Source of the DNA: Micropterus salmoides
Taxonomy: Eukaryota; Chordata; Actinopteri; Centrarchiformes; Centrarchidae
Length of the DNA stretch: 64,000 nucleotides
NCBI RefSeq assembly: GCF_014851395.1
Contig: NW_024041150.1
Coordinates: forward strand, 42,469,437 to 42,533,436
Direction: 5' to 3'
This document shows positions 37,241-48,899 of this stretch, one piece after another. Below the pieces are notes generated by a model. That model was given only the letters and a program-made list of their open reading frames with translations, had not been told where the DNA came from and made no database searches. A program made the translations under genes and the position numbers. Every line of letters starts with the position of its first letter. Positions within the stretch are counted from its first letter, which is position 1.

Positions 37241-38218
37241 CAGGGGTTCTTAACCCTTCTGGCAGTCCGACCCCTTTCTGAAATTGAACCCCCCGCGCGG
37301 ATCACACAGAACGCGTTTGTTGCCTTTTTAAATTGTATTCTATTGTCAGTGAGCTGTCAGCTGCTACTCATAATTCACGAGTAGCAGCTGAATTACGTCA
37401 CAAAACAATGTCAGCGCCTCTGGAAGCACACATTGTAAATGGTAAACTAAAAAGTAACAACAAGTATATTTGTATGTATTTCAATTAAAATAATACATAC
37501 GGTCATATAGTAAAACCTGCTCTGCATGTACATTGATGTAGAAATATGTTTTGCACATTAGGTAGCTGGCTACAGACAAGAATCTCATAAAGTCATCTTT
37601 TCTGCATAAAAGTTATTGTTAAAAATGCTAAAACATTAGGAAGTGTAACCTACAACACTGACTGACTTGAGGGTTACCAACTGATGTAGCTAGAGGGTAC
37701 ACAGAACTAGTAACGTATGAGCTATTTATGTCAGTTGTTTGCATAAAAACGACCCCTGGACCAACTGGTAGGCTACTACCAGCGGTGTCTCCCCTTTGTG
37801 AGGGTCTCATGTGCCCACACAGATCTCCCTTTCCATGTCTCCTGCGTGTTTGTAGGCCTACACCTCACACACTCAAAACAAAGCCAGAGCAGGTGCTCTC
37901 CGTTTGTCTGTTTTTAAAGCAGATATTTTAACAACTAAAGACACAGACCTGTGAGTTGTGATCAAGTTTCTGCTAATTTGACCGTTTACTTAACAGCAAA
38001 CCAAAAGATGAGCCTACAGATCGCTGGCGCTATAATCTTTGATTTGACTGACAGGACAGCTGATTGGGTCGTTGCCTAGCAACATGATAAAAACCGCAGC
38101 GCTTTGCTCTTTTCCAAATTAACCAAAAAAGGCGCTGCTGCTGTGCGCCTCACGCTTTCTGTCTGATCGGGGCCTGATTCTTCTTTGTCATTTTTTACCC
38201 CCAGGTTAAGAGCCACTG
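37241..38218. mobile_element. hAT-like non-autonomous element with 8-bp target duplication
   Basis: Ends CAGGGGTTCTTAACC and GGTTAAGAGCCACTG are inverted repeats (12 of 15). CTCTAACC is duplicated exactly at 37233-37240 and 38219-38226, the 8-base target duplication expected of hAT. About 980 bases without a transposase frame. It includes an internal segment (about 37445-37720) also found at 21235-21390 and 24240-24450. Confidence 0.85.
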
Positions 38219-40508
38219 CTCTAACCTTTAGGCCACCTCTGCCCCTACTCTCAGCTCATAGTTTATCCAGAATATCAGAATACACAACGCCCGAAACACA
38301 GAGATCAGTTCAGCGGTGAAGATGTGACAGTGAGAAAATAGGAATATGAGGACTGTGGAGAAAAAAATTAAAGTATCTCTAACCACATCTTTCTGCTTCT
38401 TCCTCCAGCCTCTCTGACTGTGAGTCCCAGCAGCTCTCAGCTGTTTCAAGGACAGTTTGTCTCTCTGAGCTGTGAGGAGGACGACAGCTCTGCTGGATGG
38501 ACGCTGAGGAGGAACACAACCAGAGAAACCAGGACTCCATGTGGATCTGACTGGGGAAAATCCACTGGTTCTTCCTGTAACATGAGCTACATCACCATAT
38601 GGGACAGGGGAGTTTACTGGTGTGAGTCCAGAGAGGGAGCAACCAGTAACACCATCAACATCACTGTCACTGGTAAGATCAGACTGGTTTAATGGGTCTG
38701 ACCAACACTGTGTGGGGGACTGAGGAAAGCGAGAGATGAGCCTTAACCCACCATACGTAAATAATTCTCATGTTTTCTTAATTAGGCATATAAAAAGAAA
38801 TCTATACAAATGTTCATAAAATATTTACTTGTTATGTGTTTATGAGTCGAGAACAGGACAGAGTGACAGGAGGCTCAGAAAACACATTGCTGAGTTTGAT
38901 GGCAGGAAAGGCAAGAGTTTCAGTCCACACCTCCTCCTCCTTCACCACAACGTCCCCCTTATGTGTGAAGGTCTTGGTATTGCTGGTTTGTTCAAATGTT
39001 GTGTAATGGATATTAACAATATCAGTTCTTGAATGCAACTGTCTTTCTGAAATGCTGAGTGTAAAACGATTTTCTGTTCAGTGCACACAGTGTGTGTTTG
39101 CAGGCTGGAAAACAAAACACAACCATAACGTTCATTACCTTTAATGTTCTATCCATTCATGTATAGCACTTATTTGTCACTTTGTGGAGAGCAAAGTTAA
39201 GTTAAACTAGAGGTGAGTTGTGCTATATTCATGTGACAAACCGCAAGTTCACACACTCACGCATCAACTTCGCCAGCTTGACAAAACGTGCACCATTTAG
39301 AAAACACTGCAACGTTAGAAAGCACCACCAAATAGAAACGCTACAAGATGGGATGTGAGATTGTTCGAGATGTTATTTTTGCTCCTGTTTTGTTGAGCTT
39401 TTGGGACCACAGTATCACACACACCTTTTAATGGATCTGAGAAAAACAATCCAGATTTACTGAGACACCACCCACATTATGACCTGTGAAATTGGACAAA
39501 AGCTCAGCTTTGATAGACACTAATCATTAGATTACATAACTTGCAGGAATATACATAAATATATCTTTAATTCAGCACTTGCACAACTTAACTACCCTCA
39601 TAGTCCGTAACAGCAACAATACAATGTACAAAAGATCTGTCTTACCGAGTGAAAAATGCAACACAGTCCAGACTGTGGAGTTAGTGTTGATGAAGCTGTG
39701 TGTAAATGATGAAATGCTGTAGTTTGTCTCTGTGTTGAGGTGGACCAGTGATCCTGCAGAGTCCTGTCCTCCCTGTGATGGAGGGACATGATGTCACTCT
39801 GCACTGTAAAACAGAGACCCCTCCCTCCAACCTCCCAGCTGGTTTCTATAAAGATGGCTCCCTCATCAGGACTGAGCCTACAGGTCACATGACCATCCAC
39901 CATGTTAACAAGTCTGATGAAGGCCTCTACAAGTGTAACATCAGCGGTCGTGGAGAGTCTCCATCCAGCTGGATCTCTGTCACAGGTGAGGAGCTCAAAG
40001 ATAATTCTCAAACTTTCCTTGTTTTGTTTTCTACATTGAGTTCAGCAGGTTTCAGGACAGCAGAGATGATTCATAATGTGGTTACCATTTATTTCATCCA
40101 GAGATTCATCTGACCAGGTGGATTCTCTCTACAACCTTCACCCCTCCCACATCTGCAGCCACACCCCCTGTCTCAGACCCCCTCCAGCTTGTGTTCAGTT
40201 TGATCCACCACCTGGTGGTGTGCTGTCCATACTGCATCTCCACTGTCCTCATGGTGTCTTTATACCGAAACAGGGCCACAGGTAATTCACTGACCTTACA
40301 AACAATCAGTATCTCAATCAGTGGTATTGATTATTGACAGTTGTCTCTAACAGATAAATGATCTACATTTTCTTTCTAACCTGTTCTGACTGCAGGAAAT
40401 GACCTGCCCGTCTCCATGGTGATGACCCTACCCACCCAGTCTGAGGAGGGATTGGATGACAATTGTGATGATTTCATCACTGCTGTCACCACAGAGCATC
40501 ACTTCTGA

Positions 40509-40840
40509 GCTGATCCAGTGTGTTCTTTTTCTTAATGAAGCTAAAATGTTTGATTCATCTTCAAATAAACCTCAGATTTCCTTCAGAGATCACAAACAGC
40601 AGAGGACCCAGAACACTTCCCTGTGGAACACCTCATATTCTAGTTTGACTTGTAGATGATGTTAAACTCAGGATCTCAGACGACAGTTTAAACTCTTCTA
40701 ATCTTATTCTGTAAGCAGCTGTGTGAGAGCAGTTTTTAGAACAAACTCTGTCATGTTTAGTGAAGCCTGATCACTCAGAGAAAGGCGGACTGGAAAAATG
40801 CATTGTACAAAGATGTTGACATGTTTTTGTTCCAAATAAA
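40509..40840 (+). other. 3' UTR of the FcR-like gene with LINE-like fragment and poly(A) signal
   Basis: AATAAA at 40835-40840 (another at about 40563). In reverse complement the part around 40580-40640 reads GVPQGSVLGPLLF, the RT block B signature of LINEs, so part of this 3' UTR seems to derive from an old LINE. Confidence 0.45.
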
Positions 40841-41124
40841 AGCTGATAGTTGTTCAGTTTCTGGTTCGAGTTGTGTTATCATTTATGTTTGGTTCAGATG
40901 TTTTAGAACACGCCTGCTGGTTGCTGCACCGTGTGCTCGACCACTTCAGCTCACTCAACATGTATCTGTCATACAGAATGAGCACTTTTACTTTTGATAC
41001 TCAAGTAGATTCACTATGGAATACTTTTATTCCTTTTACTTGAGTAGAATATGAGGACTTTAATTGTGGATATGGTATTTCTCCTCTTTTAAGTAAAAGA
41101 AAATCCTTCTATCAGGATTTGTGG

Positions 41125-41390
41125 TGTGGAAGGGTGGTGGACCCAAGTGCAGGACACTGAGCAAGGCAGGTGCAGTTCAAAAAGGTTTAATTCAGGCAAT
41201 CAAAAGTAAAGCACACTTCTGGCAGAGTGGCTGATAAACAGAGTCAAAATAAAACAAGGTATTCCAACACAAATCCAAAATCCACAGAAACGGGAAACGC
41301 AACAAGCAAGGCAGGCTAAACAATACAATGAGACAGAGCATATACATGCTACAATGACCGGACAAAGACTGAGGGAAACAAGCAAGGATA
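41125..41390 (+). repeat. Interspersed repeat ('GGACCCAAGTGCAGGACAC' type), cut by a Tc1-like element
   Basis: Related to 34240-34600 and its mirror near 45030-45110. The Incomer-like element sits directly at its end, and flanking sequence resumes at 42603. Confidence 0.5.
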
Positions 41391-42600
41391 TACACTCACC
41401 TAAAGGATTATTAGGAACACCATACTAATACTGTGTTTGACCCCTTTCGCCTTCAGAACTGCCTTAATTCTACGTGGCATTGATTCAACAAGGTGCTGAA
41501 AACATTCTTTAGCCCATAATAGGATAGCATCTTGCAGTTGATGGAGATTTGTGGGATGCACATCCAGGCACAAGCTCCCGTTCCACCACATCCCAAAGAT
41601 GCTCTATTGGGTTGAGATCTGGTGACTGTGGGGGCCATTTTAGTACAGTGAACTCATTGTCATGTTCAAGAAACCAATTTGAAATGATTGGAGCTTTGTG
41701 ACATGGTGCATTATCCTGCTGGAAGTAGCCATCAGAGGATGGGTACATGGTGGCCATAAAGGGATGGACATGGTCAGAAACAATGCTCAGGTAGGCCGTG
41801 GCATTTAAACGATGCCCAATTGGCACTAAGGGGCCTAAAGTGTGCCAAGAAAACATCCCCCACACCATTACACCACCACCACCAGCCTGCACAGTGGTAA
41901 CAAGGCATGATGGATCCATGTTCTCATTCTGTTTACGCCAAATTCTGACTCTACCATCTGAATGTCTCAACAGAAATCGAGACTCATCAGACCAGGCAAC
42001 ATTTTTCCAGTCTTCAACTGTCCAATTTTGGTGAGCTCTTGCAAATTGTAGCCTCTTTTTCCTATTTGTAGTGGAGATGAGTGGTACCCGGTGGGGTCTT
42101 CTGCTGTTGTAGCCCATCCGCCTCAAGGTTGTGCGTGTTGTGGCTTCACAAATGCTTTGCTGCATACCTCGGTTGTAACGAGTGGTTATTTCAGTCAAAG
42201 TTGCTCTTCTATCAGCTTGAATCAGTCGGCCCATTCTCCTCTGACCTCTAGCATCAACAAGGCATTTTCGCTCACAGGACTGCCGCATACTGGATGTTTT
42301 TCCCTTTTCACACCATTCTTTGTAAACCCTAGAAATGGTTGTGCGTGAAAATCCCAGTAACTGAGCAGATTGTGAAATACTCAGACCGGCCCGTCTGGCA
42401 CCAACAACCATGCCGCGCTCAAAATTGCTTAAATCACCTTTCTTTCCCATTCTGACATTCAGTTTGGAGTTCAGGAGATTGTCTTGACCAGGACCACACC
42501 CCTAAATGCATTGAAGCAACTGCCATGTGATTGGTTGATTAGATAATTGCATTAATGAGAAATTGAACAGGTGTTCCTAATAATCCTTTAGGTGAGTGTA
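41391..42600 (-). mobile_element. Complete Tc1/mariner element of DD36E (Incomer) type
   Basis: 1210 bases bounded by 31-base perfect inverted repeats (41391-41421 and 42570-42600, starting TACACTCACCTAAAGG) and a TA duplication (41389-41390, 42601-42602). The transposase lies on the minus strand inside. Long perfect ends point to recent activity of the family. Confidence 0.93.
41400..42450 (-). pseudogene. DD36E transposase, frameshifted near the C-terminus
   Basis: Start MGKKGDLSNFERGMVVGARR at 42450. An N-terminal helix-turn-helix pair (SISQSAQLLGFSRTTISRVY) is followed by WSDESRF (first Asp), FQQDNAPCHKA (second Asp) and SPDLNPIEHLWD (Glu). I count 36 residues between the second Asp and the Glu, where Tc1 proper has 34; 36 is the spacing of the Incomer family. 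The frame is lost at about 41560-41590 (ends GCASHKSPSTAR). The expected end continues in another frame to about 41400 (HQLQDAILLWAKECFQHLVE, then MPRRIKAVLKAKG). One frameshift may be the only defect. Confidence 0.9.
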
Positions 42601-42679
42601 TATTTATGTTGCTTAGTTTAACTCATTGAAACCGTTTTGAAAGATGCATACACATTAATTATATATGTGTGTGTTTAGA

Positions 42680-42820
42680 TTGTCCCTCTACCTGGCTGGA
42701 GATGCTGTTTTCTTCCAAGTCCCTGAGCTCGGCGCCCTGCAGACCCACCTCTGCGTCACCTGGGACTCCATTTCAGGTGCGACTGCCCTCTTCATGAACG
42801 GGAGGAAAAGCTATAAGTAG
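42680..42820 (+). pseudogene. Pentraxin (CRP/SAP-like) exon fragment
   Basis: The frame reads LSLYLAGDAVFFQVPELGAL, then QTHLCVTWDSISGATALFMN, then GRKSYK and stop. HLCVTWDS fits the pentraxin signature HxCx(S/T)Wx(S/T) exactly, and the flanking VPELGAL and ATALFMNGRKS match the beta-sheet around it. An AG acceptor lies at 42677-42678. The frame ends at the boundary of a duplicated block (42815), so the calcium-binding C-terminal half is gone. Acute-phase proteins of this family are secreted pattern recognisers that bind Fc receptors in mammals; here it is only a remnant beside an FcR-like gene. Confidence 0.7.
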
Positions 42821-44163
42821 ATTAAATATCTTTAATGCAGCCAGTTGTTCTCATTAGTTATGTAGGCCTACTTGTGAGTGAAACCTGGTGAGCATAATTG
42901 TGAGTAAAAAAGCATCTCCTCAAGCTCTGGGGCTTTCAATTGTTGGTTTGAAATTGAGTCCCAAGACTGGTGATGTGAGCCTGTGCAGGTTTTGAGGACT
43001 GATGATAGTATAAAGGCTGGCCCCAGTCACCTACCATCACTCTCTGTTCAGATAAATGCTGACTGTCAGGACAAAGCAAAATACCACTCCTGCCTCCAGC
43101 ACCATAAAAGGGCCCTGTTTCAGAAATTTACATCATAATTTATGGTAACCACACCTTGTAATTGTGGTACTGTTTTGGTGGATGAGGATGATGTCGCACA
43201 TATTTATATTAAATATACAGTATAATGTACAACAGTACAGTGAAGCAGGGCTCTGCAGTGCAACTCTTTCACTTTTAAATGATTTACAAGCAGAGTGGGT
43301 CAGTGAAGACTAAAACCTACTGTAAATGTTGTGTTAATGTTGTAATATTATTATTATTATACTATTTCGTCCTCCAGGTTGGGGTTAGAGCCTCTGCAGT
43401 GACAGATCTGTCAGGATGTCATTGTGTCAATACAGCGTCCTCCTGAGAGCAACACATTCTCCTTTGTTTTACATCCGTTTGTTTACATAAAGTGTGGCGT
43501 GGGTTGTGTGTGCATGTTGCAAATCAGTAAGTTAAAAAGCTGGAACATTTGACTTTCACTTCCATAAGCCTCCACTGGTTTTCACATCATAAAACTTTGC
43601 ACACAATGAGAAGAAGGTCAGGCACATTATAAATATGTATATAAGAAATTGTTATAAATGAATTTTGAGGTACTTAAACATTTTTGGACTACTGTCCTTA
43701 GGAGAAAGGTTAGCGTAGCGCTACAAGCAAATAAGTAAGCTTGGAACAGATCCATGATAATCTCTCATTTTAACCCACGGGATTGAATTTTTACAGATCA
43801 TTTCTTTATAAGAGAGACATTGGTTTCGACTGCAAAGGTGATTTATTAAACATCAATATTTAAAAATCTAAATTGGGCAGTTTTATTAACTACACAAGCT
43901 CAAACAATACTAAACCAACAAGATGTTAATGCCAATGCTGCAGAGATGCTAAAGGATAAAAACAAATTGTTAACACCTCAGCATCTACAGAAGCCAGAAA
44001 TGCAGGGGGTTACCTGAGGGCCACAAGTGTGCCCTGACACCACACACTGGTGCACCACCACCTAAACATAAAACACCACACAATAAGGCTAAGTTGAAGG
44101 CACACCACCTGTAACAGAGTCTCATAAAAGGAACCCACATTTAAAATCAGGACACAAATTAGT
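42815..44163 (+). repeat. 1.35-kb block directly repeated at 59043-60363
   Basis: Near-identical over its whole length except a few small indels (for example a 6-base insertion at about 59600 and a roughly 25-base loss near 59425). No gene inside: the short frame after CCTCCAG (43380) ends after 22 codons. Confidence 0.92.
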
Positions 44164-45992
44164 ATGTGTTTAGGTTCAGACACCAAAGCTCCTTGGTTAA
44201 GTTTAAGAAAGCTAGTACCTCAGCTGCCTGCTACCTATCTGCTTCCCTGCCTGCCCGTCTGTCTACATTCTGAACAACCAGCATGCACCTTGGCCGCTCG
44301 CCACCTTCACATCCAGCATTCGCCTTTTGAGGGGATTCACCTGGATACTTTCACTGGGTTCCCGCGGAGGCCACAAGAAGAGACCTGGTCGCCATGGCTC
44401 CTGACGCCACTGAACCATTCAGCCTCTCTTCACCGGAGAGCCTCCGCTGCCCTGCTGCTCATCCTCGCCGCTGCTCTCCAGAGATTCAGTTGAAAAGCAC
44501 CCCTGAGACCATGTTGTCCAGTACCTCAAAGGTTCCCCCAGTCCAGCCAACTCCTGTTTCCCGTTTGTCCTGCGCCCGGTCGGCAGCTCAGCCAGCATTG
44601 CAGCACTCCCCAACCCAAGAGCTGCAGATTCTCCCTGCTCCTGAGCCAAAGCAGCTTTCTGACTCTGTTCAGCTACAGCAGCTTTCTGTCACTACGGCAC
44701 TCCAACAAAACCCGACTCTGCTGAGTTGCAGTGACCTTCTGCCCCGTCACTGGACTGCAGCAGCTATCGCCAGCCTCCAATCCAGTTGACCTGTTGCTGC
44801 TCTCTTTTCTTGCACTTCAGCCATCAGACTCTGGTCTTGGTCTCCAGTCTTTTTGCAGACCTCCTGCCAGGCCTCCAGAGGGTCTCTACCCTCGCCATCG
44901 CCCGCCTGGTCGCCCTCCAGATCTGCTCAGTTCAGTTCTGTCTTCAGCCTGCTTGCCTGAGGTCTTCAGCTCCCCTCCAGCCTTTAGACCACCGACCTGT
45001 GGTCTCCTGCTTTACCAGTGTCTGGCCCCCTCACTGTAAACCTAAGAGCATAGTTTCTGTTTTCCTGTCCAGGACACTTGTGTGGCAATAAATAAAAGAC
45101 AACTGACTTGTTCTACAACTCAAAGTCAAACCTGCATGCACTTCTGTTCTAACAGCAGCCTGTTTGTTAATAACGTAATCATGTTTTTTGGACTTACTAC
45201 AGGCCTGCGGGTCTGGAGGACCTCGTAAAATGTCCTTACCTTTTTTATTGGCTTTGAGATTTATAACTGTAACAAGATCCAGTGAGAGTGTAAGCCACTG
45301 AGCGTCACCCTTGCTGTGATTTAATGCCCCCCCCCCTTTGAATATAATCAAACACAGTGTTTGAAATAGTAGTAAGCCACGACTCAGCATAACAATAACA
45401 GCAGAGCTCCCCTTACGAGGATCATAGTAGACTGTCATTGTTCAGTCAGTGATTGGCTCAGCTGCTGCACTGACTGCTGACAGAACAAACAGGAAGCTAC
45501 TGCAGAATTTCTCCAAGAGCCATAATGATTTATATTTAAATACCACATGTTATTTAAATAATTAATGGCTGTAATTTAAAACACTTTCCAACAGAGGGCG
45601 GCGCCCTACAGCAGCTCTGTTGGTTGTGTTAGGAGTGAAGCCAAGATGGTGCCAGAAGCAGTGATTATTTTGAGTGGAAAATGGAACAAGTGAACACTGT
45701 TCCTGTTATTTACAGAAACCCAACAATTCCCACCAAGAGCAGCAAGAGGCAAAGAAAAACTTCCCTTAAAGAGGCAGAAACCTCGAGCAGAACCACGGCT
45801 CAGGGCGGGCGGCCATCTGCCTCGACACAATATCCAGACAGAAGTACAGACAGTAAAGGTGATGTTGCTACAGACTGAATGAATAATAAATAAACTTCTA
45901 GTTTTATTTTCAAAAAGTCTAACAGGACGTTGCGTATTTATTCTTGATTTGAGCGCAGAGCCCTACATATTCAAAAACACAGCTAAAGGGTT
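44163..45992 (-). repeat. Right arm of the large inverted repeat
   Basis: Reverse complement of 33432-35410. The open frames 44164-45091 are the mirror of those in the left arm and have no gene signature. It lacks a counterpart to parts of 34270-34560 and has its own insertion near 44940-45110. Confidence 0.9.
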
Positions 45993-46484
45993 CCCAGGGC
46001 GTTAAAAAGTGACGCCATGGTGTCTTGACCAAGCGTCCACATGTGACGAGTTGGGAGTGACAATGTGTTAAAATATCAGACTTCAGATCAGTTATCTGTT
46101 GACTTTTGAACAGCGTCCTGCTTCTAAAGCAGATAAAACCAAGAGTCAATAAAAACAGGATCATTAACTTTCTTTAACTGTAACTCTGGAGCTGAGAGAG
46201 GAAATCTGATGTCTCTCAATGTCTGGGCCTGTGGCCAGAGAACAAAGTGGCATTCAGAGGGAGAAGTTTGGTACGAAGCAGCTCTGATCTCATTTTGACT
46301 TCAACATCTCCCACTGACCTCTCTGAAACAGGATGTGTTCCAGATTTTCCTCTTTCCTGTAACGATCACAGAGCTCAGTCTCTACACAGCAGCTGCATGT
46401 GAACTCCTTTTATATCCTCAGTCCAGGTGTGGCGTACAGGAGAAAGTTGCATTTATTTCTTCTTTTATCACATTTTTCCCACAC
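45993..46484. other. Single-copy stretch outside the right arm
   Basis: Probably corresponds to what is missing in the 500-N gap on the left side. No exon is recognised. Confidence 0.45.
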
Positions 46485-46775
46485 AGACAGGAGGTAGAGC
46501 GGGTTGGTCGTTAATCGGAAGGTCGGCGGTTCAATCCTTGGCTCCCCTGGTTGCGTGTCGAAGTGTCCTTGGGCAAGATACTAAACCCCGATTTGCCCCT
46601 GGCGCCTGTTCCGCCAGTGTATGAGTGAGTGTGAATGTTAGTTTCCGTTTGAGCACTTAGGCTCAGTGTATGAATGTGTGTGACTGGTGAATGCAGATGT
46701 AGTGTAAAAGCGCTTTGAGTGGTCGAAAGACTAGAAAGGCGCTATACAAATACGGAGCATTTACATTTACAGAAC
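46485..46775 (+). mobile_element. tRNA-derived SINE
   Basis: AGGAGGTAGAGCGGGTTGGT, GGTCGGCGGTTCAATCC (B box), GTGTCGAAGTGTCCTTGGGC and the tail GCGCTTTGAGTGGTCG...CTATACAAATACGG. Better preserved relative of 11878-12160. Confidence 0.88.
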
Positions 46776-48430
46776 TAGAGAGGAAGGTCACCAGATGCTG
46801 AATAAAGACAGACTGCAGAAAGAGGAATCTGCTCTCAGCCTGTTGAAGGTTCATTGTGCTCGCTCACAAGTGGGACAGTAAAAGTGAGAAAGACTCTCAG
46901 AGTTAGTGAGAGTTATTACAGAAAGTCCTGACGTCTGCTGAAGTTTTAATATCTGTGGACATCGTTTTTAAAACCTTTTTCAGTTTTATCAGCTGTACAT
47001 CCGATTGAAAGCCAACACCACACTGTTTTCTCTTCCTGCTGATAGCTCCCCCTCTCTGTGTCCTAGGCATGCCCTCTGCTGATCATGCTATTTTAACCAA
47101 AGACCTGACTTTGTGGAATAAGCTGGTGTCTCTTATGCTGTGTGCTACAGACAGGACATTCTTACTGTATTGATGTCTGTTTTGTAACACAATTTTCACT
47201 AATTCTGCTTCTACATTTTCCTCTGCTGGGTTTTTGATGATGCCTTGCTGTGCTTATTCTGCTCCCAGAGCACACATGCTACTGTTACTGCCTATGGGCA
47301 GCTAGACACAGAGAGGACCACACACTCTCAGAGCTATAGAGTTTCAGCGTTGTGATCTTAACTTTACACTCTAAAATAATACTTTAAATGATGCCAATGC
47401 AGACCACCTTCACTCTAGCAATTAGTGATAACAATTTAGGCTGTAATGTTCTAAAATAATTCTCAACAATACAAAACATTAAAAAAAGTCCATCAAATAT
47501 TCCATCAAAATATCCACCACTATCAATATTTGTACATCTAAATCACGCTTAATTAGGAAATGCCAACAGTGGCTGTGGTGAGTAGTAGTTTCTTTCTGTG
47601 GATAACTCTTCATATAAAGGGGTGGTGATGGCGCAGTGGATAAGACACCTGTCTTTGGTGTGAGTGTCCCTGAGCAAGAGACTTAACCCCTAGTTGCTCC
47701 AGAGGCGTGCGACCTCTGACACGCACATATATATGCGTTACAATAGCAAAGCATTGATCTCTCCCTGCTCCAAAACAGCTGATTCAAACTGTCAACTCGT
47801 TATGAATCCTGAAGCTGCTTCAATCAGCTGTGCAGGGACAGATTAAATCATGCAGGACAGGAGGAAACACTGTCGTAGTAACGCTACATAAACTTCAATT
47901 CAACTAAAATTATTTCATACAGCCGCCGTCATCTCGAACTCACCTACTATATCAAGCTAAAACAACAACTCAGCTGGTTAATCTGTTCATGAAGCTCCCT
48001 GTGATACATCAGTGCTGAGGCTGCAAACAACCAGCTACATTTACTCTCCTTACTGTAACAAAGTACTTTATAGTCTGATTGTTTTTAAAATATCTGATAT
48101 TTTACTTGTACCTCAGTATTTTTATCTGCTGCAGCTGCTGTGGAGTTTATATTGTCTCTAGATCTCTGTGCTGCCTTATTGATGCTTTATTCTGCTGTTT
48201 AAGTAGCAGCTTATTAAATGTAGCTTAATGAAGCGTGTTGCACCTGCTGCAGTGTCCACAGCTCTTTTTATTTACTGTCAGACATTTTTGTTTGATCGTC
48301 AGAGTTTTGTCTCTTTCTGGTTAATTCCAGCGAAGCTACAGAGGAAGCTGGTTGGATATTTATAACTGATCATTAGTGGGATGAACAGGCTGCAGAGTGC
48401 GTCTATAGAAAATAAATGTTCCACTGTGAA
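46776..48430. other. Intergenic; partly mirrors 29640-32100
   Basis: 47470-47615 mirrors 31985-32105 and 47890-48430 mirrors 29640-30190. A SINE fragment lies at 47625-47740, followed by a 'CTCCCTGCTCCAAAACAGCTGATTCAAA' repeat at 47755-47880 (also at 51940-52015 and 60595-60660). No gene. Confidence 0.6.
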
Positions 48431-48649
48431 CACTGACATGTTAATGCACTTTATTTTGGAAAGCTGGTCTTTGATTTAAGAGTCAAATCACATGACATTA
48501 TCATATAACATCTTCATCATTTACTGAGAGCAGATTTTAACTGATCTACATTTTTCTTGTATCTGAGTGCAGTTTAAGAAACTTTACGTTTACTTAAGTA
48601 GAATATTGTAGTACTTTTTCCATCCGTGGCCAACGGTGTATATTTGAAT

Positions 48650-48790
48650 TGCATTTAGTCTGATCCGTCTCTGGGGCCAATTTGTCTTTAGACCAAAGCT
48701 GATATGCAGATAAGACGACTCCCAGAATCAACGGGTACGCAAACCCCTCCACCACGATAAGGTAGCAATTCATGAAGGGGAAAATTAAAA
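48650..48790 (-). mobile_element. LINE-like relic 3' of gene D
   Basis: Mirror of 29327-29470; contains ACCTTATCGTGGTGGAGGGG in reverse complement. Confidence 0.6.
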
Positions 48791-48899
48791 GTTTAAGCTG
48801 ATGATGCAGATTATCACGGTGGAGAGCCTCAAACTTACACGTTCACAACAGAAAGACTGAAAATCATGTTGAATGTATGAAACATGTGGTGGAAAGAGA

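Larger units (their letters stand above)
36186..40508 (+). pseudogene. Fc-receptor-like gene, two Ig domains, frameshift in leader exon
   Basis: Six exons: 36186-36215 and 36829-36864 (split leader), 38409-38672 (Ig 1), 39740-39985 (Ig 2), 40102-40281 (membrane), 40396-40508 (tail, stop TGA). Exons 2-6 join in phase 1. Ig 1 has [13 protein letters not shown] and DRGVYWC; Ig 2 has [20 protein letters not shown] and DEGLYKC. The membrane exon has VFSLIHHLVVCCPYCISTVL and a YRNR stop-transfer. The tail ends in [11 protein letters not shown] without a tyrosine motif. The domain order and tail resemble teleost FcR/FcRL-type IgG- or ligand-binding receptors. Exon 1 is 30 bases, one fewer than its intact copy at 62780-62810, so it joins exon 2 out of frame and stops at once (TGC TGA). 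Either a recent pseudogene or a sequence error; everything else looks functional. Intron 2 holds a SINE with a nested hAT. Confidence 0.8.

Noticed and set aside
43380..43450. Possible second pentraxin exon after CCTCCAG
   Set aside because: Only 22 codons with no pentraxin motif, and the second copy has an extra 6 bases.
44394..45091. Overlapping 100-131-codon frames in the right arm and their mirror at 34374-35168
   Set aside because: Mutually overlapping frames in a CAG/CTG-rich repeat; no domain and no coding-like conservation between arms.
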